Below are positions 25,701 to 37,617 of a stretch of DNA of 64,000 nucleotides, piece by piece (position 1 is the first letter of the stretch; each line of letters begins with the position of its first letter). The position numbers and the translations under genes were made by a program. Source of the stretch: Desmodesmus armatus (lineage: Eukaryota; Chlorophyta; Chlorophyceae; Sphaeropleales; Scenedesmaceae). Location: the NCBI GenBank assembly GCA_007449985.2, contig VIIQ02000004.1:372001-436000 (forward strand). The letters are read 5' to 3'. The notes under the pieces were generated by a model that was given only the letters and a program-made list of their open reading frames with translations, ran no database searches and was not told where the DNA came from.

Positions 25701-28700
25701 AGCGGGCCAGGCTTCCTGCAGCGTGACAGCGCCAGCAGCCTCACCCCTCCACGGCACTGACCACACCATGTCACATTTCCTCACCTGTCTGTCACTCATT
25801 TTGTCTTCGTGAACTGCAGGGTGGCAGCGGGCTAGGCTTCCTGCAGCGTGACAGCGCCAGCAGCCTCACCCCAGGTGGCGGCTCCTCCCCCTCCCTCAGT
25901 GAGGCGGAGCGGCTGGCAGCAGCCAAGAGCACCAAGGAGCTGCTGGCTAAGGGCATCACCCTGTTCAACACCAAGGGGCCCCTCAAGGGCATCGAGTCAC
26001 TCGTCAGTAACGGCCTGTTGGAAAGCAGCCCTGCAGCGGTAAGCGGGCCGGCTTGGCGCTGTGTGACTTCACACATTGCCAGTAGCAGGGCGGGTTCGGT
26101 TCTTGCTGACCGTAAACACGTGGTCGGAGAAGATCTGAGGAAAGGCGTGCACAACGTTATTCAAAAGCATCCCAGCTTGTTTGTTCTGCCAGCTTTGTTC
26201 GCCCGGCGTGTTGGCGCATGGAATGCAAGGAAACACGCATTTGTCGGCATGCCTCGCGTCGTCGTCTGCACGTCCCTGTGGATGTAGGTTGCTGGCTTCC
26301 TGCGCACCCAGCAGGACAACCTGGACATGTACCTTTTGGTTGCTGGCTTGTGTCCATCTCATGTGTATGTGTGCATGCCTCACCCCCATGCATGCAGGTT
26401 GCTGCCTTCCTGCGCACCCAGCAGGACAGCCTGGACAAGGCCCAGGTGGGCGAGCTGCTGGGGCACCATGAGGACTTTGCCATTGCCGTGATGCATGCCT
26501 GGATCGACAGCGAGCCCAGCATGGCAGGCCAGGCCATCGACCAGTCACTGCGCAGGTAGGCAGTTGGGCAGTGAGAGAGGTCGAAGGATGGGGACCATTC
26601 AGGGGTTGTGTGTCGCTCAGAATGAGGTTTGAGCCCATTCGAGGGCAGGGGGCAGGAATGCCACATGGGAGTGATGTGCGTGTGTTGGGCCTGTTTGGGG
26701 GGCCCAGGTACGATCCTCCTGGGGAGTCAAGTGAAAGGACTGAGCCCCCTTTTTTTGGGGGGGGGGGGGGGGGTTGGTAAGGCACATGGGAAGTGAGGTG
26801 TGACTGTCACTGGCATTGTCTTGGCCCTCCTGCATGCATGTGCCGTGCTCATCTAGGGGTGACCAAGGGGTGGCCATGGGACTCTGTTATGTTGGTGAAC
26901 TTCACGGCCTTGAAAAGTTTCTGCATTTTAAACGAAGTCTTCTTCTTCTTCTTCTTCTTCTTCTTCTTCTTCTTCTTCTTTGTGTGCAGGCTGCTGGGTG
27001 GTTTCCGCCTGCCAGGAGAGGCACAGAAGATTGACCGCATTATGGAGAAGTTTGCAGAGGTATGGTGGGGTCAGTACGGTGCTCCTCAGCTGAGTGTGTC
27101 TGTTGGGGTGAGGTTGTTACAAGTGAATACTTGCTGGGTGGTACTCTCCACACTGGATGAACTGGGTAATGATGCAGCAACAGTGCTGTCATCCGGCTGC
27201 AGAGTGTATGGGCTTGGAACTTGCGCGTGTGCATGCAGAGGGGCACAGGGCTGCGTGAACATGAGGGGGCATGCCACCAGCTGAAGTATGTGTTATGACT
27301 TGATTGCAGTGCGCTGCAACCCAAGACACTATGTTGAATTTAGCTGTCAGCATGTCACATGCCTGTGTACCGTCCCAGTGCAGGACTGACCCCTTGGGAG
27401 TGTATATGGTGGTTGTGCCGCATCATAGTGTGTCTGTCTGACGCGGAAACTCAGTGCGTGATGCTCCCTGTACTTGTCCACTGCTGTGCAGCGTTACTGC
27501 AAGGACAACCCCAGCAGGTTCCACAACGCCGACAGTGCCTACCTGCTGTCCTTCTCCATCATCATGCTCAACACAGGTGCGAGTTTGCGAGTTTGGTCCG
27601 GGCACTGGGCACCTCCTGAGTAAGAAGCGTGTTAGGCGTCTCCATCGGTGTGTGGCTTGACCTTGGGCCCCCGGCAGTCTGGCTGTTTTCTGTGTGGCCA
27701 CCCGGGGGGGGGGGGGGGGCAAGGGGGGTCCGCCCCCCTTGTTTTCACCAAATAACATCACAGGTGTACACATGTGGCCGATGGGCTGCTGCTGGTCTCA
27801 GGTCTGGCTGCTAGGGGGATAGGGGCTAGGGATGGCCACGTCCCTCTCTGCCTGGCACTGCTATCCCTGTTGGTGTGGGATGAAAAGCTTCAGGTCCATA
27901 TGACGTCCAGTGCATTGCCCAACTGATGCTTCACGGTAACAGGTTGCGAGATATGCAGTTTTTGTAGCTGTCCAAGTGGCTTGACAGAGGCAATACACGC
28001 TGATTGCACATGTCCTGCACCTGCATGTTGCTTTTGCAGATGCACACAACCCCCTTGCCGAGCGCCGCCTGACCAAGGCTGACTTTGCATCGATGAATCA
28101 CGCGCCGAGCAGTGAGGAGGGTGGCATGGTGCCGGTGCTGCCCATGCAGCAGCTGGAGGAGATATACGACAGGTATGACCTGGGAGGTGTAAGTGATTTA
28201 CGCCCCGTTTCAGCACTGCCACCCTGCTCTGTTGCTGATGATACCTCAGGTCTCCTGATATTGGTTGAGAAGCGGGGCGGGCGTATTCGTGGCGCAAAAC
28301 AACCCGCAAAACAACTCTCCTTGAGATTGCCATTTGAGCCATGGCAGCGCCGGCTCGGGATCCTTTGTAACCTTGGAAATGTTTGCTGTTTGAGTGGTCC
28401 CATCATGGCTGGTCTGCACTGCTGCATTTTCAATGCAGGGTGGTGCGCGATGAGATCCTGGTGCTGGGCGAGAGCAGGAATAACAACTTCTCGGTAAGGA
28501 TGGGACGCCATGCATCACAAGCATCTCGTGTAACAACCTGTGCAGTTGTGTGGGCGACGCACCCGTGCACGCACGTATACTCCACCTACGCGTCAGCATC
28601 CAGAGGCCCAACAAGGGCGAAAAGATTGAAGATGGGGCAGTCAGGATGTGAGTTTGGCAGTCACTATGCCTATTCTCAGTCCTTGCAGGACTTCTGGCAT

Positions 28701-31700
28701 GATGCCTTCCATGCCGCGCAGCCTTGAGGCCTTTCATCCTCATCACTTGAAGTGTGCTTGTTCCGGAGACGCCACAGCACCTGACAAAGTCACCCTTGTT
28801 GTGCTATGCAGACCTCGCGCACCACCAACCGCAACCGATTGGCTGCAGCCATGGGGTGGACTACAGTGTTACAGCCCTTCAAGGTCCTGGCGGGCGGCAA
28901 CAACAAGTCGGGCGCCGGCAAGGACGCGCACGCCCAACGGTACACACCTATCACTGGCAATGCGCATGGATTTTCCCCATCATCAACTACAGCCCCCTGA
29001 ATTTGTACCTTCCTGGTGCTACAGTATGCTTTACACATCAGTATCCTCGATGAGTGAAGACAGCGCGGGCAGAGACATGTGGGTGAGGTGTGTAAGACAC
29101 TAGCTTGATGTCAACCGATACAATCCTACTGTGTGCGCTGCCGCTGCTACGCTGTGCTGCAGGCGCTACCTTCAGGAGCTTGCGGAGCGGGAGGTGGTGC
29201 GTGCAGCCGCCAGCGGCAACATGTGGTACTGTGCCAGCCACCCGGAGCATGTCCGGCCCATGCTGCAGGTGAACCGGCAGTAGAACAAGACACTCGCATT
29301 CACCATTCTTGAACGCACACTCTTGTTGCGTGGCGGCTGTAGACATCCTGCAGGGAGAGAGCGGTTGTGTGGCACAATGCCCCATGCAAATGGCTGCAAA
29401 ACCCATGGGGTAAATGCAGACGGCAGCATGCTGACCCAGGATGTCTCTGCTGGGGTGTTGGATTGAGCGGCCAACCTGTAACATCATCCCGCTGTGTGGG
29501 TGTGTCTGCTTTTCTGTTGCTGCAGGTTGGCTTCCCTGTGTTGCTGCAGGCGCTGTCTGCTGCCTTCACAACTGCGCCTGACGCAGCCACGGCTGCCAGG
29601 CTGCTTGCTGGCCTGCTGCAGCTCACAAAGCTGTGCGGGCTGTTGGGGCTGGACAGGCAGTGTGAGGCGGCGGTTGGCGTGCTGGCGGCACGTTCGGGTG
29701 TGTTTGACCCTGCTGCGCCAGGTGCGTATGACAAGAAAGCAGGGAATACTTTTTGCCTAATCAGCGCATGACGCTGGGTTCAGTGGCACATCCACACCCT
29801 CCCCACGCGACAAAGCCGGCTGCCTCAGTGCCGAGGCACGCACCTGTCAGCGCTGCAGCACTCGCTGTAAGGCTCAGGGACGTTCATGATATCTTAGGCC
29901 CCCAAAACGGACCCCCCTGTTTCTGTCCCTAATCAAACCCTGCCCAAACCATGACACTGACTTGTGCTGCATGCAACTCATGTATCAACACACACAGGGA
30001 CCCTGGGTGAGGCCAAGCAGCTGTCAGCGCTGCAGTCGTTGCTCAGCCTGACCAGTGGGCCTGAGGCCGGCTTCCTTGGCAGCAGCTGGGTGATCATCCT
30101 CAGGGCCATCTCAGCCCTGGACGCCCTCAAGGTGAGGGGAGGGCGGGATGTGTGGTGTGGGGGGGTGGGGGGGGGGGTATTTGGGGCGGGGGGTGAGGGG
30201 TGTGTGGGGTTGAGGTGGTGTGTGTTTGTGTGTGTGGGGGGGGGGGGGAGGGGATGGGGTGATCATCCTCAGGGCCATCTCAGCCCTGGAAGCCCTCAAG
30301 GTGAGGGGGAGGTTGGGGAAGGGGGGTGAGAGTGTGGAGGGGGGGGGGGGGTGTGAGGCTGGCGGTGGTGGCGGTGGGGGGGGGGGGTGACATGCGTCAG
30401 CAACCCTCTGGTTTGATCCCTATCTTTGGCTTATGGTGGTGGACAAACAGTCCAACTGATGAACTGCCTGTTCTGGTATGCGGACGTGTCCTATCCTGAC
30501 CTTGTCCCCTGTTTGTGTGACGCCTGTTGCTTTGCAGCAAGAGCTGACCAGGCCGCCCGCAGTCCCTGCGGCCCCTGCAGCCAAGGAAGCCCCAGCCAAC
30601 GCCAGCAACCCCTTCAGCCGCATGTTCCAGTCCATGTTTGGTAGCACGGGCGGCAAAGACCCCAACAGCCCCACCGCATCTGCAGGAGGCGCCCCCAGGG
30701 GTGCGGTAGACCCTGGGCATGCGGCAGCAGTGGCTGGTGGTGCTCAGGGTGCAGGGGCTGGGTCCTTGGGTGGAGTGCGGGACAGCTCGGACGGCGGGCA
30801 GAAGACGGCATTGGCTGTGAGGGATGCTCCTGGGGCGGGGCTGGTGCTGTGGGCTGAGTCTGCTGCGGGGGCTATGGAGCTGGAGCGGCCCTACACATAC
30901 AGCACAAGCTTGGACGGTGAGTGAATGGGGGTGGTTGAGGGGGCCAGGTCTGTGCACGGCCGTGTGCGAGGACGGCTTGCGGGTGGAGTGTACATGCTGA
31001 CTTTCACAAGTGGATGGGGTGAGGTGGTGTTGGGCAAGTGCGATGCACGTGGCTGGAATGCTAGGGGAGGGCGTGTGACTGAGGAAAGGTGTCGGTGTGC
31101 TGGTCTATGTTGCTTTGGAATTCGATCTGCCCATTGTCAATGTACGTTGTTGGTGCAGGGGATGCTGTCGTTGTGTTAATGAGGGCGCTGTGTGCTGTGA
31201 TGATACTGCCGTTGTATTCATGAGGGCGCTGTGTGTCATTGTACTTTGTTGTTGCTGCAGGTGATGCTGTTGTTGTGTTCATGAGGGCGCTGTGTGCTGT
31301 GAGCCAAGAAGAGCTGGAGGCGGGAAGCAGCTCAACGGCAGCCTCTGCTGCAGCAGTCGGCGGCAGTGCTGGTGCCGGTGTCGGCGCAGCAGCAGGCAGG
31401 GGAGGGTCAGGCGCAGGTGAGGAGATGTGCCTTTTGTTTGCTCTGCCATCGATGCCAGCCTTGACACCTGTGTCACTGCCTAGATGTATATGGTTGAAGC
31501 GCTCCCGGATTTGCAACATCGAGCAACCCGCAAGGGTCCCAGAGGCTTATGGGGAGAACAATGCACATGCCAGCCCCGGTGGGCCAGATGTCCAAAGTTC
31601 GGTGTGTGGCTCAACGCGCATGTTGTGTGCAACTGCAGGGGGTGCTGCAGGCGGCCCACGCTTGTATAGCTTGCAGAAGGTGGTTGAGTGTGCCTATCAC

Positions 31701-34700
31701 AACATGGACCGCATCCGCCTGGTGTGGGGCAAGCTGTGGGCTGTCATCGCTGCACAGCTTGTGGGAGCCAGCTGCCACCCAAACAGGTATGAATGACTTG
31801 CACCACCGTAAAGTGCCAGGCTGTTCCCTTGTGTCCTACACCCTTTCCAAGCCGCGCTGCACAAGGGATCACTGTTATCAAGCAGTCCATTGCTGAGTGT
31901 GGCCTGGCCCGGTAGCTTTGTGCCAAACAGTGGCGGACGGGCGTGTCGCAGTTGACCCCAGCCAGCCTCCTGTGGTTTGACTCACTGACAGGCTCAGCTT
32001 GTTTGTGGTGTTGTGCCGGCCGTGTTGGGGTGCAGGCGCATCACGCTGTATGCCGTCACAAGAGTGGCAGGCGTGTTGCAGTTGATCTTAGTCAGCTTTT
32101 GTGGGTTTGACTAACTGTCGGACTTGACCTTGCTTGTGCTGACTGTTATGGGGTGCAGGCGCATCGCGCTGTATGCTGTGGACTCCTTGAGGCAGCTGGT
32201 GGGGAAGCTGCTTGCACGAGCTGAGCTGGAGCATTTCACGCACCAGGAGGAGGCGCTGCGGCCGTTTGTGGCAGTGCTGCGGCAGTGCGACGAAGCATGC
32301 GTGCGCGAGCTGGCTGTGCAGTGCGTGATGCAGGTGCGCCCTCGGCTTTGGTTGGAAACAACACCAGCTACTACTTCGTTAGTTGATTCAGCATTTGTTG
32401 CACAGCCTGGCTCGGCAGGTCTGGTCTTGTGCCTGTTGCTAGCCGTGAATAGGCCTCTTTGTTTTTATGTTTCGCATTTGCATGATGCCGCTAAGGCATT
32501 TGCACGATACCGCCAAGGAGCTGATGTGTGTCTGTGTGGAGTAACCAATTGTGCTGACAGGCCGTGACCTCACATGCTGGCGGTTTGGGGAGCGGCTGGC
32601 GGATGGTTATCCTTGCCCTGCGGCTGGGTGCGGCTGACGGCAGCCCGCCAGTCATGGCACAAACACAGGAGGCTTTGCAGGTGGGGTTGGGGGTGGGGGC
32701 AGGGGCATGCCAGTGTGTTGTGTTGGCAGGGAATGGGGTTGAGGGCGTGTCTGCGTATCTCTGTCACTGGCTGCTGCATGCATGAGGCTGAAGCCTGCAA
32801 CCATCAGGACGTGATGTGTTGAGGGCAATGGCTGCGCCGCCTGCAATAGTGTGTGGCAGTTGTGGTTTAGCAAGTCTGATGGCATGCGCCCTGCAGGGAA
32901 GCGACACACTAAACGGCAACAGAACAGCAGCCGAAACTTTTGAAATGCGCAAAGAGTGGCCGGCAGAAACCACAGGTGACACTCCACATGGGCTAAGGGA
33001 TCATCAGCCCACTAAGAGCGTGCATGTTTGCATGTGATGCATTATACATGTTTTGTCCTGCACCAGGTTGTCGTGGAGACACTGTATGCCAGCAGCCCTC
33101 CTGGAAGTTCAGCAGAAGCCAGCGGGCACAGCAACAGCCACACCTTTCTGCGGGAGACAGTGCAGGCCATCGTTGCTGGCATACGAAACCCAGCACACCT
33201 TGAGCTCAGCATCTCAGCTGTGCAGCTGCTGGGTGGCTGCGGGGCGAGGCTGGCTGCGTATGAGGATGCAGGGGGCAAGGAGGAGGCGCCGGCTGCTGCT
33301 GTGGCTGCGGCCCCTGGTGGGGTAGACCTCGGTGAGTGGGCATGTGAGGCTGTATGTGATCCCTTGCGAGTGCTTTGAGGAGTGCTTATGCCGTATGAGC
33401 CTTGTTTGGCTCCCGAAAGGGCGATCAGGCGAGGCCGTGATCCAGTAAAGTAGCAGTAGTAGTTATCACCTGGCTACAGGCTGCCAATGTAGTAGTCACG
33501 CCACAGTGTCATGCTTGATGGTAGACGCCTGCGTTCTGAACAGCCACCTGTCTCTACAGCACAATCCGCTGTCAAACACGCTGTGCTGTTTTGTGTCGTC
33601 TTTGTGCAGGTTGTGGGTTGCTAAAAAAGCACACACTGTTGGCAACACCCTTGATGGCTCACCCTTGTCACACTGTTGGCACCCTTGATGGCTCACTAAG
33701 GCTCCCCTTGCACTGTGTTTGCCTGGTCATGCAGACGGTGACTACGGCTGGGGCCTGCTGCTGCGCACCCTTGCGGACGTCCTACAGCACGACAGGCGCC
33801 CTGCAGTGGTGGACGCATCCTTGGAGATGGTTTTCGGCCTGTTGGCCAGCTACAGCGCACGCTGGGATGCCGCAGCCTGGCGCGTGCTCACGCAGCGCGT
33901 CGTGCGCCACATGCTGTCCCTCCCTCTGGGCCTCAGCCCGCCCGCGCCTCAAGCCGCACTGGACAGCCTGTCTGCCCAAAAACTCAGCAAACAGCCCATC
34001 GAGGGGTCCTCTGTGGCCACTTCCAGGCTGGCTGTAGCATCTGGGACCGGCTTTGGGAGCCCTGTGGGAGGGTCTGGTTCTGGTGCTAGCACTGGTGGCA
34101 GCTTGTCAGGCAGTCAGGGGCTGCCAGGTGCTGCTTTCAGCGGTGTGCTGAGTCAGCTGGGTGGGCCTGGTGGGGGTGCTGGCGGGGCTGTGCAGGTGGG
34201 GATGTCCGTGGCAGAGCAGGGTCTACTGATGACGACGATGCTGAAGCGCATGGACCGGTACTACCCATTGCTGTGCGATCAGGCGGCACACATACGCGCA
34301 GAGTTCAGGGTGAGTCGCCGCTGTGACGGATGCTGATGACCCGTAGTTGCTGCTTGAGCTGGTCTGCTTTACTATCATGCTTCACGGAGGTGTATGTATC
34401 TGTTTCTGTTCGGTGGGCGGCCAGATATGTCCACATGCGCAGGTAGCACATGGTGAACAAGGTGCTGCATGGAAGTGTGGGCGACTGTTCTGTGTGTATC
34501 CAACCGGGCAATGGTGCTTTGAAGGATTGGGGCGGCGGCAGGGTATCGTTGCACCAGGACGCTCGTACCAGGGTGTGGGGGTTGTGACTTGAATTCGGTT
34601 GGTTCTACTGTGTTTAAGCCCTGAACGGGGGGGTGCAATGTGTGTTGCCAACCCCACCGCCTATGGTGACGCAAAATAGGGGGCAGGCATCCACGTGCAG

Positions 34701-34757
34701 CATGTATGGTGTACGGATGTCTTGCACCCATGCTTTCACTGACTTATGGTGTCCCTG

Positions 34758-34807
<50 letters not shown>

Positions 34808-37593
34808 AGACGGACATGGTGCAGCAGCTGGTGGCCATTGGTGTTGCCTGGTACCAGCAGAACTCCGTGTACCTCTCAACAGCAGGCATCAAAGCCCTCA
34901 TGCGCCTGGCACACACCTTCGCAGCGGGCAGCACAGCACAGGGCAGCTGGCAGCTATTCGTCAGCCCCATCACCGCTGCAGTGCAGGCAGACGTGCAGCA
35001 GATCCTGGCGCTCGCAACAAAGCAGCTGGCCGAGCAGTCTGCAGCTGCAGCTGGTGCTGCAGACCCAGCAGCAGCATCTCGCAGCAGCGCCGACAGCCAA
35101 AGCGGCAGCCCCCGCAGCAGACCAGCAGCCTCTGGGGCTACTCAAACCCTGGGGCCCCGAACCCGCTGGGCGGTGGGGCAGCCGCCGCAGCCGCCGCTGC
35201 CAAGGGCGGCATGGCGGCTCGGCAGGTAGCCGCCGCGGCGGCTGCGGCAGCTGCAGTGGCAGCGCACCTGCGAGTGCGAGCAAGGCAGCTGGTGCTGCTG
35301 CAGCGGGGCCTGGCTGCTATACACAGGGACTGCAGGGCCTCTATGAGCTGGGAAGAGCAGATGCAGCTGCTGGATGCTCTGGGTTGGGTGTCGATGCCGC
35401 TATTGCATTCAATACTGACCTCTCGGTGGCGCAGCAGCACCGGCAGCAGCAGCTGCTGCTGCAGGCGGCACACCTGAAGACGCAGGGGCAGCAGCAGCAG
35501 CAGCAGCAGCAGCAGGGGCTGCAGGCGGTGCCTGAGGGGCGGTCTGTTCAGGCAGTAGCCGGGCACGGACTTCTGCAGGATAGCATCAGCCTTGCCTCAG
35601 CTGTAGGGCCGGATGGCATGCACAGCAGCACGCCCAGCGGTACACATACTGGCGATCCCCTGCTGCCCTTCGGGAGCTCGATACGCTTCTCTGAGATGTC
35701 GCTATCGCAAAAGAGCAGCACGGGCGGGTCCGCTGCCGGTTCTGCTGCTGTTAGCTCGGCAGGGGGGTCGCTGGCCGGAACAGCGGGGACAGCTGTTGCA
35801 CCGGGTTCGGACGGAGGTGCAGCGGATCCATTCTTCAACATGCGCAGCGCCAGTGGTGGCAACAGTGGCGGCGGCGGTGCGCTGCTGCTGTCTCGTAGCA
35901 CTTCTGCTGGCAGCAGCGATGCAGCAGCACATGGTCTCATCGGTAGTCATAGTGGTGCGGCAGCTCCCAGCAGCAGTAGCCATGGCGGTGATACAGCGGC
36001 AGGCGGCGCTGGCGGTGGTGGTAGTAGTAAGGATGGTAGTAAGGATCTTACGGGACCTGCAGCAGCACCCTCTTCAGCGTTTGGCAGTGTGGGAGGCGCC
36101 ATCAGCGAGGCAGGTGTGGAGGGGACCCCTACCACTGGCGCTCAGCAGCAACAGCCAGCGCCAGCACAGAAGCAGGGGGAGCCAGAGATAACGCCGCTGT
36201 CGCCCACAAGCCCCTCGCCGCCGCCACCACTCCAGCAGCAGCAGCAGCAGCTCCCGCGGCAGCAGGACCTTGAGCGGCCCAACCTGCCCCCTGTGCGTAC
36301 CTCACACCCAGGGCAACAGGCAGAAGCTACTGCCATCCCTGGGAGCAGCGGCACGCCAGGGGGCAGTAGCACTCGTGGCAGCAACAGCCCTGGCAGCAGT
36401 CCGATGCGGCAGCGATGGTCAGGGGGAGGAGGGTCCGGCAGCCCTGGCAGGACGCGCATGGGGGGGCTGGTGCTGCCGCAGCTGGTGGTGAGCAGTCCTG
36501 AGAGTGTGGAGGTGGTGCAGCCGGCCTTGATGAGGCTGGAGGCAGAGGGAGGGCTGCTGTTGATTGAGGTGAGGCCTGGGTGCAGTAAGGGTTTGGGGCT
36601 TGTGGCTTTGTTTGGCGGTTGCAGGAATGTGTATTGAGGTGGTGCAACCGGCCTTGATAACGTTGGAGGCAGAGGGAGGGCTGCTGCTGATTGAGGTGAG
36701 GCCTGGGTATGGTTGGGGGTCTAGGGCTTGTGGCTTTGGTTCTGGGTAGGCTGTTTCCAGAATGGGTGTTGAGGTGGTGCAGCCGGCATCGATGAGGCTG
36801 GAGACCGAGGGAGGACTGCTGCTGATTGAGGACATGCCCTTACAGTTAGTAAATGACTGGTCTGACTTGTGTGCTCCTGTGAGTCTCCATCTTGAACTGG
36901 ACTCATTTGTGCTCTCCACAATGCTCGCCAAGTTGTGCGCACACCACCCACGCCGCCCCCTGCATGCATGCAGGCACTGACAGTGAGTCTAGATAAAGCA
37001 CCAGCAAAAGTGTCCATACTGCTGGGTTGTGCCGGTTTGACTTGTGGATCAACCCACTATGCAATCACTACAGTAACACTGACCAAGTTGTGCCCATCCC
37101 GCCCACACCACCCACTCGCCCCCTTGCATGCATGCAGGCACTGACCGTGAGTCTTGAGTCAGCACCAGCTCCATCCCCAGCCACCCAAGCCGCCCGGCAG
37201 CGCCTCCTGCAGCTAGTCCGCAGCATCATTCAGTCTGAAGCAGCCAGCAGCAGCGTCGCCCCCTACTCCTGCTCCTCCCACTCACACTCGCATGACAAGG
37301 CTGGTGATACTACTACGCCCCTCAGGGCCTGGGACAGCAGCAGCAGCAGCAGCAGCACCTCACTCGGCATTGGCAGTACCAGGGGCATGGGGAGCAAGTC
37401 TTTGGACAACCCTCTGCAGGATGCGCTGGCCGGTGTGGGGTGGGAGCATGCTGCTCGGGCCCCCCTGGTTGTAGCGGCCCTGCAGGTGTTGTCAGAGTTG
37501 CAGGGAGAGGAGTACAGTAGCGAGGTCTCGGCCCTGTTCCCCTCGCTGTGTAGGCTTATGTGCAGCAGCCACCAGCTTATTCGGCAAGGCTGG
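19755..37593 (+). CDS. BIG/Sec7-type ARF guanine nucleotide exchange factor
   Basis: About 28 exons: 19755-19944, 20217-20284, 20795-21023, 21361-21780, 21957-22099, 22577-23116, 23478-23641, 23815-24085, 24421-24546, 24903-24995, 25820-26038, 26398-26555, 26990-27059, 27492-27576, 28040-28172, 28439-28493, 28812-28939, 29163-29268, 29526-29721, 29998-30131, 30538-30916, 31261-31416, 31639-31786, 32159-32333, 33067-33331, 33735-34309, 34810-36568, 37138-37593. Phases agree except for two frame changes inside exon 27. The product (about 2480 aa) has a DCB/HUS-like N-half, a Sec7 domain at about 782-975 with FRLPGEAQKIDRIMEKFAE (glutamic finger Glu at about 884) and HDS-like helices. Sec7 exchanges GDP for GTP on ARF at the trans-Golgi or endosome. 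It is longer than usual BIG proteins (about 1700-1850 aa) because of Gln/Ala/Ser/Gly tracts. The stop is not resolved: a donor-like GTAAGG follows 37593, and reading through gives TAG at 37870-37872. Confidence 0.88.
25212..25880 (+). repeat. Five tandem copies of the ARF-GEF exon 11 start
   Basis: The acceptor plus the first about 50 nt of exon 11 (GGSGLGFLQRDSASSLT) occurs with exon starts at 25232, 25401, 25532, 25695 and 25820. Each copy is preceded by similar intron sequence. Only the last copy continues into the full exon. Copy 2 has an extra base that shifts the frame. Confidence 0.9.
26289..26340 (+). repeat. Decoy copy of ARF-GEF exon 12 start
   Basis: A GTAG followed by sequence encoding VAGFLRTQQDNLD lies 109 bp before the true exon 12 start (VAAFLRTQQDSLD at 26398). 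Confidence 0.88.
26757..26773. repeat. Homopolymer G17
   Basis: A G run directly after a T run, in the intron before exon 13 of the ARF-GEF. Confidence 0.9.
26939..26980 (+). repeat. (TTC)n microsatellite at exon 13 acceptor
   Basis: About 14 TTC units form the polypyrimidine tract of the ARF-GEF exon 13 acceptor (AG at 26988-26989). Confidence 0.9.
27704..27719. repeat. G16 run within a G/C-rich mirror-like element
   Basis: A G16 run is followed by CAAGGGGGGTCCGCCCCCC, capable of hairpin or quadruplex formation, in the intron after ARF-GEF exon 14. A similar GGGGGGTGCCCCCCC element occurs at about 49712-49730. Confidence 0.75.
30140..30390 (+). repeat. G-rich intron with decoy copy of exon 20 end
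   Basis: The intron after ARF-GEF exon 20 is strongly G-rich on the sense strand. At 30259-30300 it carries a second copy of the exon 20 end (WVIILRAISALEALK) with its GTGAGG donor, 169 bp after the first. Confidence 0.88.
31150..31240 (+). repeat. Two decoy copies of ARF-GEF exon 22 start
   Basis: Sequences encoding DAVVVLMRALCAV (from about 31160) and TAVVFMRALC (from about 31204) precede the true exon 22 start at 31261 (DAVVVFMRALCAV). Confidence 0.85.
32030..32075 (+). repeat. Decoy copy of ARF-GEF exon 24 start
   Basis: GGGGTGCAG plus the codons for RITLYAV begins at 32036, 123 bp before the true exon 24 (RIALYAV at 32159). The intron upstream is duplicated as well. Confidence 0.88.
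34761..34803 (+). repeat. (GCT)n microsatellite at exon 27 acceptor
   Basis: About 14 GCT units directly precede GGTGCAG, the acceptor of ARF-GEF exon 27. Confidence 0.9.
35489..35514 (+). repeat. (CAG)n tract encoding polyGln
   Basis: About nine CAG units inside ARF-GEF exon 27 encode a Gln run. Confidence 0.9.
36500..36850 (+). repeat. Three tandem copies of the ARF-GEF exon 27 end
   Basis: VEVVQPALMRLEAEGGLLLIE and variants occur with GTGGTGC at 36512, 36639 and 36774. Copies 1 and 2 are followed by the same GTGAGG donor. Copy 3 runs on into other sequence. Confidence 0.88.
36970..37010 (+). repeat. Decoy copy of ARF-GEF exon 28 start
   Basis: GCATGCAG followed by ALTVSLDKAPAK (about 36975) precedes the true exon 28 start (ALTVSLESAPAP at 37138) by about 163 bp. 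Confidence 0.88.
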
Positions 37594-37617
37594 GTAAGGT
37601 GCTTGGCAGTGGGAGTT

